Source of the DNA: Alloalcanivorax dieselolei B5
Lineage (GTDB): Bacteria; Pseudomonadota; Gammaproteobacteria; Pseudomonadales; Alcanivoracaceae
Direction: 5' to 3'
DNA length: 64,000 nt
Assembly (NCBI RefSeq): GCF_000300005.1
Contig: NC_018691.1
Location: 1,178,001-1,242,000, forward strand
Both the position numbers and the translations under genes were made by a program. Of this stretch, positions 35,642 to 44,255 are shown one piece after another (the stretch's first letter is position 1; each line of letters opens with the position of its first letter). A model generated the notes under the pieces. That model was not told the origin of the DNA. It was given only the letters and a program-made list of their open reading frames with translations, and made no database searches.

Positions 35642-36016
35642 ATTCCCCACGTCCCCCTGCTGCTGCATCAGTAATGCCATGGTGATGCGGTCGCAGGGAT
35701 CCGCATCCGGGTGTTCCGGGTGCTTGGGGCCCAACTCGTGGCTGACGTCCTCCAGGCTGCTGTTGTCCGGCTCATCCAGGTCTACCAGGAACTCCAGGAC
35801 GTGGCCCTGGGGATCCACCAGTGTGCCGGTGTAGGTGCGCTGATCGAAGGGGCAGAGACTGGCGAACAAGGTGCGGCCCAGGTCCAGTCCCTGGTCCGAG
35901 AACCATTGATTCAACGCCGGATCGAGCAGGCCCTGGCGTACTTCGCGGGTGGCTTGATGAACCGCGTCGCGGGTGACGCGGTGGCTTATTTTTTCCAAAT
36001 GCATTGTTTTTTCCAT
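35636..36016 (-). CDS. Small hypothetical cytosolic protein
   Basis: A 126-residue acidic protein with no signal or membrane segment. Features include TRDAVHQATREVRQGLLD, LCPFDQRTYTGTLVDPQGH and a His/Pro/Glu-rich tail (GPKHPEHPDADPCDR). I recognise no family. A second Met at 36004 (MHLEKISHR) has a GGA site of its own, so the start could be four codons later. It follows the M48 protease gene on the same strand, 21 bases away. Confidence 0.65.
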   Translation of the reverse strand: MEKTMHLEKISHRVTRDAVHQATREVRQGLLDPALNQWFSDQGLDLGRTLFASLCPFDQRTYTGTLVDPQGHVLEFLVDLDEPDNSSLEDVSHELGPKHPEHPDADPCDRITMALLMQQQGDVGNS

Positions 36017-36037
36017 GGCATCCGCATTGACGGAGAA

Positions 36038-37801
36038 TCAGCGGGTCCGACGAAACAAAGGTGGCATGGGGCTGTCGAGGAGGGCGCAGAGGGCCCGTAA
36101 CAGTTCTGTTTCCGCCACCTGAATCTGGCCGTCGGCGAGTATCAGGTCGGCGGCGGTATCAATCACCGCCGATTTGAGCGGGGGTGTCAGTCGATTCAGA
36201 CGCGCCACTGAATGATTCATCCGCTCCGGTGTGCAGCGGTCCGGGGGTAACAGCTGGCGGCCTGCCGGCAGCAGCCCCCGGGTGGCTTGTTGAAACAACG
36301 TCACGGCGGTATGGCGGGCGCTGTCCGCGGCCCAGGCCAGGGCGGAAAACACCACCTGAAGATCCGCCGCCACCGCGCCGAAGCGATGCAGGGCCGGTTC
36401 CGCCAGTCGTTTGGCGGGCAGTAAGCGAGTCCGGGCCAGTGCGCACAGCGCCCAGCAGAGCAGGTCACGATGGCCTCTCTGACGGGCGATGCCCAGTAAC
36501 TGGTCGACGATGGCCTGGCGCCGCGCCAAGGGCTGGCGCGCCAGGGTTGGCAGTGCCAGATCCAGCAACGGCAGGCGCAGGCGGGTGCCCAGTTGTCGCA
36601 CTTGCCGGATCCACTCGCCGCGTTTGCCGCCGGCCAGCGCCGGCGGTACCGGACGGGGCCCCAGCGCCAGTGCGTACAGAATGGTTTCGGCGCCCTCGTT
36701 ACCGGCCAGGACTTGCCGCAGGGGCGCCGGAATACTGGCCACCAGGGAACGGGCGTAACCCAGATTGGCATCGTCAAGAAAACCGATGTGTTGAGAAGCG
36801 CGCGGGTCGCGGCGCGCCCGCACTCGGGCGCGCGCGTTCCAATCCGGGCCGAGTGCCCGCAGACGTTGTTCCAGTGGCGGGTGAGAAGAGAGCAGGGCGC
36901 GCAGATGAATAGAGACGGTTTCGGCGAAGCCCATGTGACTGATGTCCTCGGCATACAGCGAATGCAACAGGGAGCCACCGCCATTGCGAATCTTGATCAG
37001 GGCGCCGGCCAGGCCTTCACTTTGCCGGGTGAACTGTACCGCGCAGGCGTCCGCCAGATGCTCGCGCTGCCGTGAGATGGCGGCCTTGATCAGACGGCCG
37101 AAGAACAGCCCGGCGTAGCCCACCGTCATCATCAGGACGCCGCCGGTGAAAAACAGCGGCTGATAGCGGTGCCGCCGGGAGATCGGCTGCAACAGGAATT
37201 CGCCCACTTTTCCCACCGCCAGAATGCCGGAGAGCGCGGTCATCAATTGCAGATTGAGGCGCATGTCGCCGTTGAGGATATGGCTGAATTCATGGGCCAC
37301 CACGCCCTGCAGTTCCTCCCGGCTCAGTTGCTCCAGGGCGCCTCGGGTGACCACCAGCAGAGCCTGATCCGGACGAGCGCCGGCGACGAAGGCATTGATG
37401 CCGGCTTCGTCGTCCAGCACGAACAGGCGTGGCACCGGCAGACCACTGGCGATCGCCATCTCCTCGGTCACGTTGCGCAGTCGGCGCAGTGGCTGCTCGC
37501 CGGCGTCGGCGTCCACTTCCCGTGCCGACAACAGCGCGGTGAGCGCGGTGGCGCCGCCGCGCAATTGCCAGGCCTTGCGTAGCGAGCCGTAAGCCATGAT
37601 CGACAGCGTCGACAGACTGACCCACCAGAACAGACTGCTGCCGAGCCAGGGCGTGGGAGCCAGTCCGGGCAGCAACAGGCGGGCGAGTACCACGGTCACC
37701 AGATTGACCGCCGCAGTGACTCCGGCGAGGGCCAGCAGGAAGTACAGCGCCAGCAGCAGGGTGCGGCGCCGGGCCTGGGTCTGATGCTGGAAGAAGTCCA
37801 T
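36038..37801 (-). CDS. M48-family membrane metalloprotease with long C-terminal region
   Basis: A 587-residue integral membrane protease. Two N-terminal helices (TLLLALYFLLALAGVTAAV and a second near 45-70) precede the zinc site HEFSH at 170-174 in VVAHEFSHILNGDMRLN. The downstream Glu is in REHLADACAVQF. HtpX alone is ~290 residues; this protein doubles that, with a C-terminal part ending in a TerB-like helix set (TAADLILADGQIQVAETELL). It follows lemA by 13 bases, a common LemA plus M48 pairing in membrane protein quality control. No substrate is known. Confidence 0.9.
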   Translation of the reverse strand: MDFFQHQTQARRRTLLLALYFLLALAGVTAAVNLVTVVLARLLLPGLAPTPWLGSSLFWWVSLSTLSIMAYGSLRKAWQLRGGATALTALLSAREVDADAGEQPLRRLRNVTEEMAIASGLPVPRLFVLDDEAGINAFVAGARPDQALLVVTRGALEQLSREELQGVVAHEFSHILNGDMRLNLQLMTALSGILAVGKVGEFLLQPISRRHRYQPLFFTGGVLMMTVGYAGLFFGRLIKAAISRQREHLADACAVQFTRQSEGLAGALIKIRNGGGSLLHSLYAEDISHMGFAETVSIHLRALLSSHPPLEQRLRALGPDWNARARVRARRDPRASQHIGFLDDANLGYARSLVASIPAPLRQVLAGNEGAETILYALALGPRPVPPALAGGKRGEWIRQVRQLGTRLRLPLLDLALPTLARQPLARRQAIVDQLLGIARQRGHRDLLCWALCALARTRLLPAKRLAEPALHRFGAVAADLQVVFSALAWAADSARHTAVTLFQQATRGLLPAGRQLLPPDRCTPERMNHSVARLNRLTPPLKSAVIDTAADLILADGQIQVAETELLRALCALLDSPMPPLFRRTR

Positions 37802-37814
37802 TGCCGCCGCGGCC

Positions 37815-38402
37815 TCAGAGCCTGACCGCGACCGCTTGGCGTGCCGCCGCGGTTTCCAGTGACAGCAGGTCAGCGGCGCGGAACGGTCCGAACAGGCCGC
37901 CGATCAGGTTATTCGGGAATTGTTCACGGTAGGTGTTGTAGCCCATCACGGTGTCGTTGAAGGCCTGGCGGGCGAAACCGATGCGATTCTCGGTGCTGGT
38001 CAGGGCTTCCATCAGATCCGACACGGTGGCGTCCGCCTGCAGTTCCGGGTGGTTCTCGGCCACGGCCCGAAATTGGGCAAGGCTGCCGGAAAGCAGATTC
38101 TCCGCCTGTGACAGACGCGTCATGGCGCCGCTCTCGCCTGGGTGACGGGCAGCGTCGGTGCGGGCTTTGGCGGCGTCCCGGCGGGCTTCGGTGACCCGGG
38201 TCAGAGTGTCTTGTTCGTGGCGCAGGTAAGCGCGGGTGGCGCTCACCAGATTGGGAATCAGGTCGTGGCGGCGTTGCAACTGCACATCGATCTGAGCGAA
38301 CGCATTACGGTACTGATTACGCAGACGGATCAGCCGGTTGTAGACGGCGATCAGATACAACAGCAGCGCGGCGATAACGCCGGCGAATAGCCACTCCCCC
38401 AT
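37815..38402 (-). CDS. lemA: LemA-family protein
   Basis: A 195-residue protein with one N-terminal membrane helix (LFAGVIAALLLYLIAVYNRL) and a long helical domain. The LemA signature YRNAFAQIDVQLQRRHDLIP is clear, as are NLVSATRAYLRHE and YNTYREQFPNN. LemA proteins sit at the inner membrane and are often encoded with M48 proteases, as here. Role poorly known. Confidence 0.93.
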   Translation of the reverse strand: MGEWLFAGVIAALLLYLIAVYNRLIRLRNQYRNAFAQIDVQLQRRHDLIPNLVSATRAYLRHEQDTLTRVTEARRDAAKARTDAARHPGESGAMTRLSQAENLLSGSLAQFRAVAENHPELQADATVSDLMEALTSTENRIGFARQAFNDTVMGYNTYREQFPNNLIGGLFGPFRAADLLSLETAAARQAVAVRL

Positions 38403-38676
38403 ACTATCCCCCCAGAATGATAGTAACGTGGTTCCCCGGATTGTCGTTCCTCGCGAGCGGCGGCTGTCAGGATCAGACGGAGCCGGCCACGGGACGTCAT
38501 ATTATTGAGGAATGCCGACCTCGCATCCGGCGGGCCTTCATTCCTACCGGTTAAGTTACTGTAATGCCGCCGTACAACCAAGCAGGTCGGCGGGCCGGCG
38601 TGACCGAATTAACATTTGTCACGCGACCCGGGGGACAATCGCGGTCCGTGGACCGCGATTGGCGCGTAAGCGTCTC
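38403..38676. other. Intergenic region between lemA and cyoE
   Basis: No gene is supported in these 274 bases. ACTATC and GATAGT (38403-38408 and 38419-38424) form a small inverted repeat at the lemA start, a possible operator. The cyoE-side hairpin is listed separately. Confidence 0.4.
38636..38661 (-). terminator. Perfect hairpin after cyoE
   Basis: CAATCGCGGTCC, a GT centre and GGACCGCGATTG form a perfect 12-bp stem 16 bases after the cyoE stop. There is no U-tract on the minus strand, so it may end or protect the oxidase-assembly transcript rather than act as a classic terminator. Confidence 0.5.
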
Positions 38677-39567
38677 TCAGACTATGAAGGGATAAAGCGG
38701 GATGTAGTGATCCACCAGCAGCGCGGTGAACAACACGAACAGGTAGGTGATGGAGTAGCCAAAGGTCTTCATCGGCAGTTTGGGGTCTTCCGAGAAGCGC
38801 AGGCGCACCGCGTGCACCAGGAAGATGGCGCCGAGAATGACCGCGGCGATCAGATAGATCAGCCCGCTCATGCCGGTGAGGTACGGCAGCAGCGAGCATA
38901 CGAACAGCAGAATGGTGTAATAGAGCACCGACTCGCGAGTGAACGGAATGCCGTGGGTCACTGGCAGCATCGGGATATCGGCCTTGGCGTATTCATCGGC
39001 TCGATGAATCGCCAGCGCCCAGAAGTGCGGAGGCGTCCACACGAAGATGATCAACACCAGCAACCAGGCATGGGGATGGAGTTCGTTGGTCACCGCCACC
39101 CAGCCCAGCAGCGGCGGGATGGCGCCGGCGACGCCGCCGATAACGATGTTCTGTGGCGTGGCGCGCTTCAGATACAGGGTATAGACAAAGGCGTAACCGA
39201 CAAAACCGAACAGGGTCAGCCAGGCGGTCATCGGATTGACCAGAAAGTACAGCATGGCCATGGACAGCATCGCCAGCGCCACGGCGAACGCCACCGCCGC
39301 TCGCGGTGACAACTTGCCCGCCACCAGTGGCCGTTGCTCGGTGCGTTTCATGATCGCATCGATCTTCTGGTCCATGATCTGATTGATGGCGGCGGAGGCC
39401 ATCATCGCCAGAGACAGTCCGACGAACGCGGGGATAAAGATGGGCAGCGGAACCATGCCCGGCGGATCCGTGGCCAGGAACATGCCGGCCACGGCGGTCA
39501 CCATCAGCAGCATGACCACGCCAGGCTTGGTCAGGGCCAGATAGTCTCGCCAGGTGGTGGTGCTCAT
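38677..39567 (-). CDS. cyoE: Protoheme IX farnesyltransferase (heme O synthase)
   Basis: A 296-residue UbiA-family prenyltransferase with about nine helices that makes heme O for the oxidase. The first Asp-rich motif is NQIMDQKIDAIMKRTEQRP (shown in part: NQIMDQKIDAIMKRT), and the second region includes ADEYAKADIPMLPVTHG. I start at 39567 (MSTTTWRDYLALTKPG), five bases after ctaA; a longer frame reaches into that gene. It works with CtaA to supply heme A to the neighbouring cytochrome oxidase. Confidence 0.95.
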   Translation of the reverse strand: MSTTTWRDYLALTKPGVVMLLMVTAVAGMFLATDPPGMVPLPIFIPAFVGLSLAMMASAAINQIMDQKIDAIMKRTEQRPLVAGKLSPRAAVAFAVALAMLSMAMLYFLVNPMTAWLTLFGFVGYAFVYTLYLKRATPQNIVIGGVAGAIPPLLGWVAVTNELHPHAWLLVLIIFVWTPPHFWALAIHRADEYAKADIPMLPVTHGIPFTRESVLYYTILLFVCSLLPYLTGMSGLIYLIAAVILGAIFLVHAVRLRFSEDPKLPMKTFGYSITYLFVLFTALLVDHYIPLYPFIV

Positions 39568-39572
39568 GAACG

Positions 39573-40625
39573 CTATTCCCCGTTGGGGCCCGGTCGGGCG
39601 CTGGTGCATTTGACGTTGATGGCGCGGATGAACAGAACCAGGGTGATCAGCAGGACCACCGCGCCGAAGTTGTGCGCCACCGCTATCTTCAGTGGCACGG
39701 AAAATACCACATTACCGATGCCGAGACCCACTTGCACCAGCAGTAACAGCAGGATCACGCCGGCGAAACCACGAAAAAAGGTGCTGTGGGCGCGGCGCAG
39801 GATACGGGCCACCAGGGTCAGCACCAGCAGCGAGGCCAGCAAGGCGCCGAAGCGATGCATCACGTGGATGGTGGTACGGGCGTCGTTTTCCAGCACGCCG
39901 AATTCGTAGTCGGGCAGGTCATGTTCGTGGCCCCAGAAAATAAAGGCATCGGCGAAATTGAGATGTTCCGTCCATCCGGACTCACACACCGGCAGTTCGG
40001 TGCAGACCACCGCCGCGTAGTTGGCGGTGGTCCAGCCGCCCAGGGCGATCTGCAGAATCACCGCCGCCAGGGCCAGGCCGGCCAGTGGCTTGAGGGTGCG
40101 GACATCGCAGTCGTTGAGGAACTCCGGCCAGCGGTAGAGCCGGGCGGCCAGTAGCGACAGCAAAGTGAGCGTGGTGAAGCCGCCGAGCAAATGCAGCATG
40201 ACGATGGTGGGCTGCAGCCCCATGGTCACCGTCCACATGCCGAGCAGGCCCTGGAAGATCACCAGCACCACCAGGAACAGCGGTAGCTTCAGCGGTTGTT
40301 TGGCGCGCTTGCGATTGATCCAGCTGAGCGCCGCGATGATCAGGATGGTCAGGCCCAGCACGGAGGCGAAGTAGCGATGGACCATCTCCGGGATGGTTTT
40401 GTGCGCCTCGCGCAAAGCGCCGGGAGCGGTGGAATTGACATCGGACACGTGCGCCACGGCCTTCCGTACATCCAGGTGACCGTAACAGCCGGGCCAGTCC
40501 GGACAGCCCAGGCCGGCGTCGCTGAGGCGGGTCCAGGCGCCCAATGCGATCACGCCGGCGGCGAGGACAATGGCTACAATCGTCATGCGACGCAGCCAGA
40601 TTTGGGAAGATGTCAGGGTTTGCAT
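39573..40625 (-). CDS. ctaA: Heme A synthase CtaA/Cox15
   Basis: A 350-residue inner-membrane monooxygenase with eight helices. The four heme-ligand histidines are in MVHRYFASVLGL, MLHLLGGFTTL, VMHRFGALLASLL and VAHNFGAVVLL. The opening LVRLSDAGLGCPDWPGCYG-type segment is seen as GLGCPDWPGCYG. It converts heme O to heme A. The gene lies between the SCO-like gene and cyoE, on the same strand. Confidence 0.95.
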   Translation of the reverse strand: MQTLTSSQIWLRRMTIVAIVLAAGVIALGAWTRLSDAGLGCPDWPGCYGHLDVRKAVAHVSDVNSTAPGALREAHKTIPEMVHRYFASVLGLTILIIAALSWINRKRAKQPLKLPLFLVVLVIFQGLLGMWTVTMGLQPTIVMLHLLGGFTTLTLLSLLAARLYRWPEFLNDCDVRTLKPLAGLALAAVILQIALGGWTTANYAAVVCTELPVCESGWTEHLNFADAFIFWGHEHDLPDYEFGVLENDARTTIHVMHRFGALLASLLVLTLVARILRRAHSTFFRGFAGVILLLLLVQVGLGIGNVVFSVPLKIAVAHNFGAVVLLITLVLFIRAINVKCTSARPGPNGE

Positions 40626-40720
40626 GATTTCGGGACCTGCTGGTGTTCATCCGATCTACGCGCGGGTTGTCCGCGCGGGATAAAAGCACGGGTCGCCCAG
40701 ACGGTGGCGCCGGGTAGGCG

Positions 40721-41335
40721 CTAACCGATCAGGGAGCCCTTGAGTGTCCGTTTCAAATCCAGGCGGATGTTCTCCGCCTCTTCCAGAGTGGCGTCCATGT
40801 CCTCGTGGGTGCGGTAACGCATGAAAATCTGGCCGTCGGGACTGACCAGATAAATATCCCCCACCGGTGAAGACTGACTCTCGCCATACGCGGCTTCGAG
40901 AGTGGCTTTCAGGGTCTTCAGGTCACCCTGGACCTCCTCCATGCCGGCGACATTGTCGTCCAGGAAAGCGCGGAAGTCCGCATTCGGCTGCCGGGTGAGC
41001 ACCACCACCCGGCGCACTCGCTGCGCATCCTCCGTGAGTGCCAGGCGAACCTGGCGCATCTGATAGTAGAGGCCGTTCTTGCAGCGGCTGTCACAGCCGT
41101 CCCCGGCGATGTACAGCATCGTCCAGCGGCCGCTCATGTCATCGGCCCGGTACGGATCGTCGGTGCTTTCCATCAGGCCCAGATCCGACACCGGAATATG
41201 CGGGATCAGCAACTGGCCTTTGTTCTGGCGCGGCAGTTCCCAGGGATCGACCAGGTAACGGCCGGCCAGGAAAAACAGCACGAAGGGGCTGAGAATGGCC
41301 AGCAGAGTGAGTCTGTTTTTGCTGCGAGGGGACAT
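40721..41335 (-). CDS. SCO-like thioredoxin-fold protein of the oxidase locus
   Basis: A 204-residue protein with one N-terminal membrane helix (LLAILSPFVLFFLAGRYLV) and a periplasmic thioredoxin-like domain. Its CxxxC at Cys81-Cys85 (GDGCDSRCKNGLY) sits where SCO proteins bind copper, and DIYLVSPDGQIFMRY resembles the SCO strand YLLDQQGRV. The usual downstream SCO His is not clear. It lies between SURF1 and ctaA and is probably an oxidase copper or redox assembly factor, distinct from the SCO at 16766. Confidence 0.82.
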   Translation of the reverse strand: MSPRSKNRLTLLAILSPFVLFFLAGRYLVDPWELPRQNKGQLLIPHIPVSDLGLMESTDDPYRADDMSGRWTMLYIAGDGCDSRCKNGLYYQMRQVRLALTEDAQRVRRVVVLTRQPNADFRAFLDDNVAGMEEVQGDLKTLKATLEAAYGESQSSPVGDIYLVSPDGQIFMRYRTHEDMDATLEEAENIRLDLKRTLKGSLIG

Positions 41336-41339
41336 CGGT

Positions 41340-42089
41340 TTATAGGTCCAGTTGATCCTGTCGGCGTGCCTGCCGCCGACTCGCTACCAGAAAGACCGCC
41401 AGGGCCGCCACGGCCAGCCCCAGCCACTGCAGCGCGTAAGCCTCGTGGCGTTGCGGGCTGATGATGGTTTCCGCGTCTTGCCAGGGTTTCGGCAATGGTG
41501 GCTGATCGCCCAAGCCTTGACCCGCGGCAAGGCGGATTTCAAAGGGCGCCAATTCTACCCCAAGTCGGACGCCGATGGCTGCAAAATCCACCTTTTGTAC
41601 CCGTAAAGGCCATTGATTGTCCGGCAGGGGGGTGTCCTTGAGCACCAGCGTGCGGCTGGAAGGCTCGTATATCGTGCCTTTCACGGTGAGCGGGCCGGTC
41701 ACCGGCGCTACCGCGGGCAGCACGGCGCGGTCGTTGCCACGGGGCAGCCAGCCGCGATTGATCAGCACCCAGCGGCCGTCGGCGGTACGCAGCGGCGACA
41801 GCAGGTAATAGCCGGCGATGCCCTGATTCATGCGGTTGTCCAGCAGCACCGGACGAGCGTTGTCGAGTTCGCCGCTGACGGCGATGGGCAGATGCTGGCG
41901 GTCGTGGCGGCTCAACGCCCCGGACAACGACAGCGGCGCCCCAGCGGCTTTGTCGGACTGGTCCGCGAGCCATTCTCTCTTCTCGTCCGCGCGCTGCCAC
42001 TGCCACCAGGACAAACTCAGGCACACGGCGACCACCACCAGCGTGAGCGCGGTGGCAAGAGGGGAAAACAGACGGGGTTTTCCGGCCAT
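41340..42089 (-). CDS. SURF1-family oxidase assembly protein
   Basis: A 249-residue inner-membrane protein with two terminal helices: near residues 8-28 (TLVVVAVCLSLSWWQWQRAD) and near the C-terminus (LQWLGLAVAALAVFLVA). The periplasmic domain has the family segments LLDNRMNQGIAGYYLLSPL and WVLINRGWLPRG. SURF1 helps place heme A in subunit I. I start at 42089 (MAGKPRLFS); the longer frame has no family match. It overlaps nothing and is four bases from the next gene. Confidence 0.92.
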   Translation of the reverse strand: MAGKPRLFSPLATALTLVVVAVCLSLSWWQWQRADEKREWLADQSDKAAGAPLSLSGALSRHDRQHLPIAVSGELDNARPVLLDNRMNQGIAGYYLLSPLRTADGRWVLINRGWLPRGNDRAVLPAVAPVTGPLTVKGTIYEPSSRTLVLKDTPLPDNQWPLRVQKVDFAAIGVRLGVELAPFEIRLAAGQGLGDQPPLPKPWQDAETIISPQRHEAYALQWLGLAVAALAVFLVASRRQARRQDQLDL

Positions 42090-42193
42090 GGGCGATCTCC
42101 GGGTAACGGCGGCCGGCGGAGCGTGCACTTCACCGCCGGGGGGCTACAATGGGCGCACATTGTACATGAACAGCGAGTGTGGAAGGTGCCTGT

Positions 42194-42445
42194 ATGTGGT
42201 GGGTGAAACTGATCGTCATCGTGCTGCTGGCCGCGGCCGTGGTCTCCCTGGGGCGGGCTTTGATGGCCCTGGTCCGTAATGAAGGCAAGGAAGGTAAAAC
42301 CATGCGCGCGCTGGCCTGGCGGGTGGGCTTCTCGGCGGCGGTGTTCGTGTTCATCCTGCTGAGCATGATGATGGGCTGGATCCAGCCCCATGATGTCAAT
42401 CCCACGACCTTGTATGGCGAGCCGGTGCAGCAACAAGGAGATTGA
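42194..42445 (+). CDS. DUF2909 twin-helix membrane protein
   Basis: An 83-residue protein with two membrane helices (LIVIVLLAAAVVSLGRALM and FSAAVFVFILLSMMMGW) joined by a basic loop. It matches the DUF2909 protein that commonly sits beside coxC/SURF1 genes in gammaproteobacteria. GGAAGG precedes the ATG at 42194. It is on the opposite strand from the oxidase genes here and is followed by rsuA, 40 bases on. A role in oxidase assembly is suspected in the family but unproven. Confidence 0.85.
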   Translation: MWWVKLIVIVLLAAAVVSLGRALMALVRNEGKEGKTMRALAWRVGFSAAVFVFILLSMMMGWIQPHDVNPTTLYGEPVQQQGD

Positions 42446-42485
42446 AAGACGGTGACGGACGCTACGCCGTAAGCAGGACTGAACC

Positions 42486-43178
42486 ATGCGCCTGGATCGC
42501 TTGTTAAGCCTCTCGCCACTTTATAGCCGCCGGCGAAGCCGGCTGTTGATCAGTGCCGGGCGCCTGCGGGTGGACGGTGACGTGGTGCGCGACCCTCGCC
42601 ACGAGGTGAGCGCCTTCCAGCGCGTGGAGTTGGATGGTGTTCTGCTGCAAGCCGGGCGCAGCGCTCGTTACTGGATGCTGCACAAGCCGGTGGGCGTGGT
42701 CAGCGCTACCCGGCACGACAGCCACCGCACCGTGCTGGATTTACTCGACGAGGCGGACAAACACGAGCTGCATCTGGCCGGACGGTTGGATCTGAACACC
42801 AGCGGCCTGTTGTTGCTCAGTAACGACGGGCACTGGTCGCGGCGCATTACCCTGCCGGAGCAGCGCAAACCCAAGGTTTACCGGGTCGATACCGAGCAGC
42901 CTATCAGCGAGGACTACATCGAGGTGTTCGCCCGGGGCCTGTACTTCGCTTATGAAGATCTCACCACCTTGCCCGCCCAGCTCGAATTGCTGGGCAGCCA
43001 CCGCGCCCGCCTGACTCTGTTCGAGGGACGCTATCACCAGGTCAAGCGCATGTTCGGCCACTTCCGCAATCGCGTTGTCGCTCTGCATCGCGAGCGGATG
43101 GGGGAGATCCACCTCGATCCGGACCTGGCGCCCGGCCAGTACCGGGCTTTGACGGAGGCGGAGATTGCCAGCGTTTAG
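42486..43178 (+). CDS. rsuA: 16S rRNA pseudouridine synthase RsuA-family
   Basis: A 230-residue enzyme with an N-terminal S4 RNA-binding domain (RLDRLLSLSPLYSRRRSR) and a catalytic domain with GRLDLNTSGLLLLSNDG, whose Asp is the nucleophile. The C-terminal segments KPKVYRVDTE and YHQVKRMFGHFRN match RsuA. The family makes pseudouridine 516 in 16S rRNA. The paralogous RluB/E/F enzymes differ in length, so RsuA is favoured. Confidence 0.88.
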   Translation: MRLDRLLSLSPLYSRRRSRLLISAGRLRVDGDVVRDPRHEVSAFQRVELDGVLLQAGRSARYWMLHKPVGVVSATRHDSHRTVLDLLDEADKHELHLAGRLDLNTSGLLLLSNDGHWSRRITLPEQRKPKVYRVDTEQPISEDYIEVFARGLYFAYEDLTTLPAQLELLGSHRARLTLFEGRYHQVKRMFGHFRNRVVALHRERMGEIHLDPDLAPGQYRALTEAEIASV

Positions 43179-43293
43179 GTTTGGCACATCCTGTCCGGGG
43201 GCGGGTCTGTACGGCGATCCCGCAAAGGCGTAACGCGGATCAGCGTCCCTGATGGAGAGTAATCCCGTTCCTCTCAAAGCAGCCATGAACCAT

Positions 43294-43323
43294 AAAAAAG
43301 CCCCGGCAATGCCGGGGCTTTTT
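43294..43323. terminator. Bidirectional terminator between rsuA and coxC
   Basis: GCCCCGGC, a 3-base loop and GCCGGGGC form a strong stem with AAAAAA on the left and TTTTT on the right, so it works on both strands. It ends the plus-strand rsuA transcript and the minus-strand oxidase transcript. Confidence 0.9.
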
Positions 43324-43346
43324 AGTGTTCGGGAAGGCGCAGGCGT

Positions 43347-44228
43347 TTACAGCCAGTACACCACCACGAACAGGAACAGCCACACCACATCCACGAAGTG
43401 CCAGTACCAGGCCCCCGCTTCCCAGGCGAAGTTGTTCTCGGCGTCGAAATGCCCCTTGATCACCCGGATCAGCGTCACCGCGAGGAAAATGGTGCCGATG
43501 GTCACGTGGGCGCCGTGGAAGCCGGTGAGCAGGAAGAACAGACTGCCGTAGATGCCGGCGTCCAGGGTCAGGCCCATTTCGGTATAGGCATGGATGTACT
43601 CTTCCACCTGCAGACCAAGGAAGATTGCGCCCAGCAGCACGGTGATGGCCTGGAAGCCGATCAATTTGCCGCGTTTGCCAGCCAGCAAGGCGTGGTGAGC
43701 GATGGTCAAAGTAATGGAACTGGTCAACAGGATGGCGGTGTTGATTGCCGGCAGGCCCCATGCGCCCATGGCCTGGGTGGTGGTGCCGCCCGGCGTCTTC
43801 ACCAGAGGCCACATGGCCTGGAAGTCCGGCCACAGCAGCTCGTGGGTCATGGCGTTGCTGCCAGCGCCACCCAGCCATGGCACGATCAGCCAGCGGGTGT
43901 AGAACAGGGCGCCGAAGAAAGCGCCGAAGAACATCACCTCGGAAAAGATGAACCAGAGCATGCCCTGGCGATAGGAAATGCCCAGTTGATGGCTGTGCAG
44001 CCCGCCACGGGATTCCTTGATGGTGTCACGCCACCACAGCGCGATGGTCAGCCACAGCCAAGCCAGGCCGAAGAAGAACAGCGGCTGGCCCCAGGAGCCG
44101 GAGAAGGTGTCCGGATCGGTGGCCTGCTGAATGAAGTGCGCGCCGCCGAAGGCGGTCATGAACAGCCCCACCGAGGCCACCAGGGGCCAGGGGCTGCTCT
44201 CGGGTACATAGTACTTATCGGTTGCCAT
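43347..44228 (-). CDS. coxC: Cytochrome c oxidase subunit III
   Basis: A 293-residue inner-membrane subunit with seven helices. Family segments are GMLWFIFSEVMFFGAFFGALF (shown in part: LWFIFSEVMFFGAFF), HHALLAGKRGK, FHGAHVTIGTIFLAVTLIR and the C-terminal WHFVDVVWLFLFVVVYWL. The Glu in FSEVMFF lies near the proton path. I start at 44228 (MATDKYYVPES) with AGGAG nine bases upstream. It is the fourth gene of ctaC-ctaD-ctaG-coxC. Confidence 0.96.
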   Translation of the reverse strand: MATDKYYVPESSPWPLVASVGLFMTAFGGAHFIQQATDPDTFSGSWGQPLFFFGLAWLWLTIALWWRDTIKESRGGLHSHQLGISYRQGMLWFIFSEVMFFGAFFGALFYTRWLIVPWLGGAGSNAMTHELLWPDFQAMWPLVKTPGGTTTQAMGAWGLPAINTAILLTSSITLTIAHHALLAGKRGKLIGFQAITVLLGAIFLGLQVEEYIHAYTEMGLTLDAGIYGSLFFLLTGFHGAHVTIGTIFLAVTLIRVIKGHFDAENNFAWEAGAWYWHFVDVVWLFLFVVVYWL

Positions 44229-44255
44229 TGAATTGGTCTCCTCTACCACCGGGTT

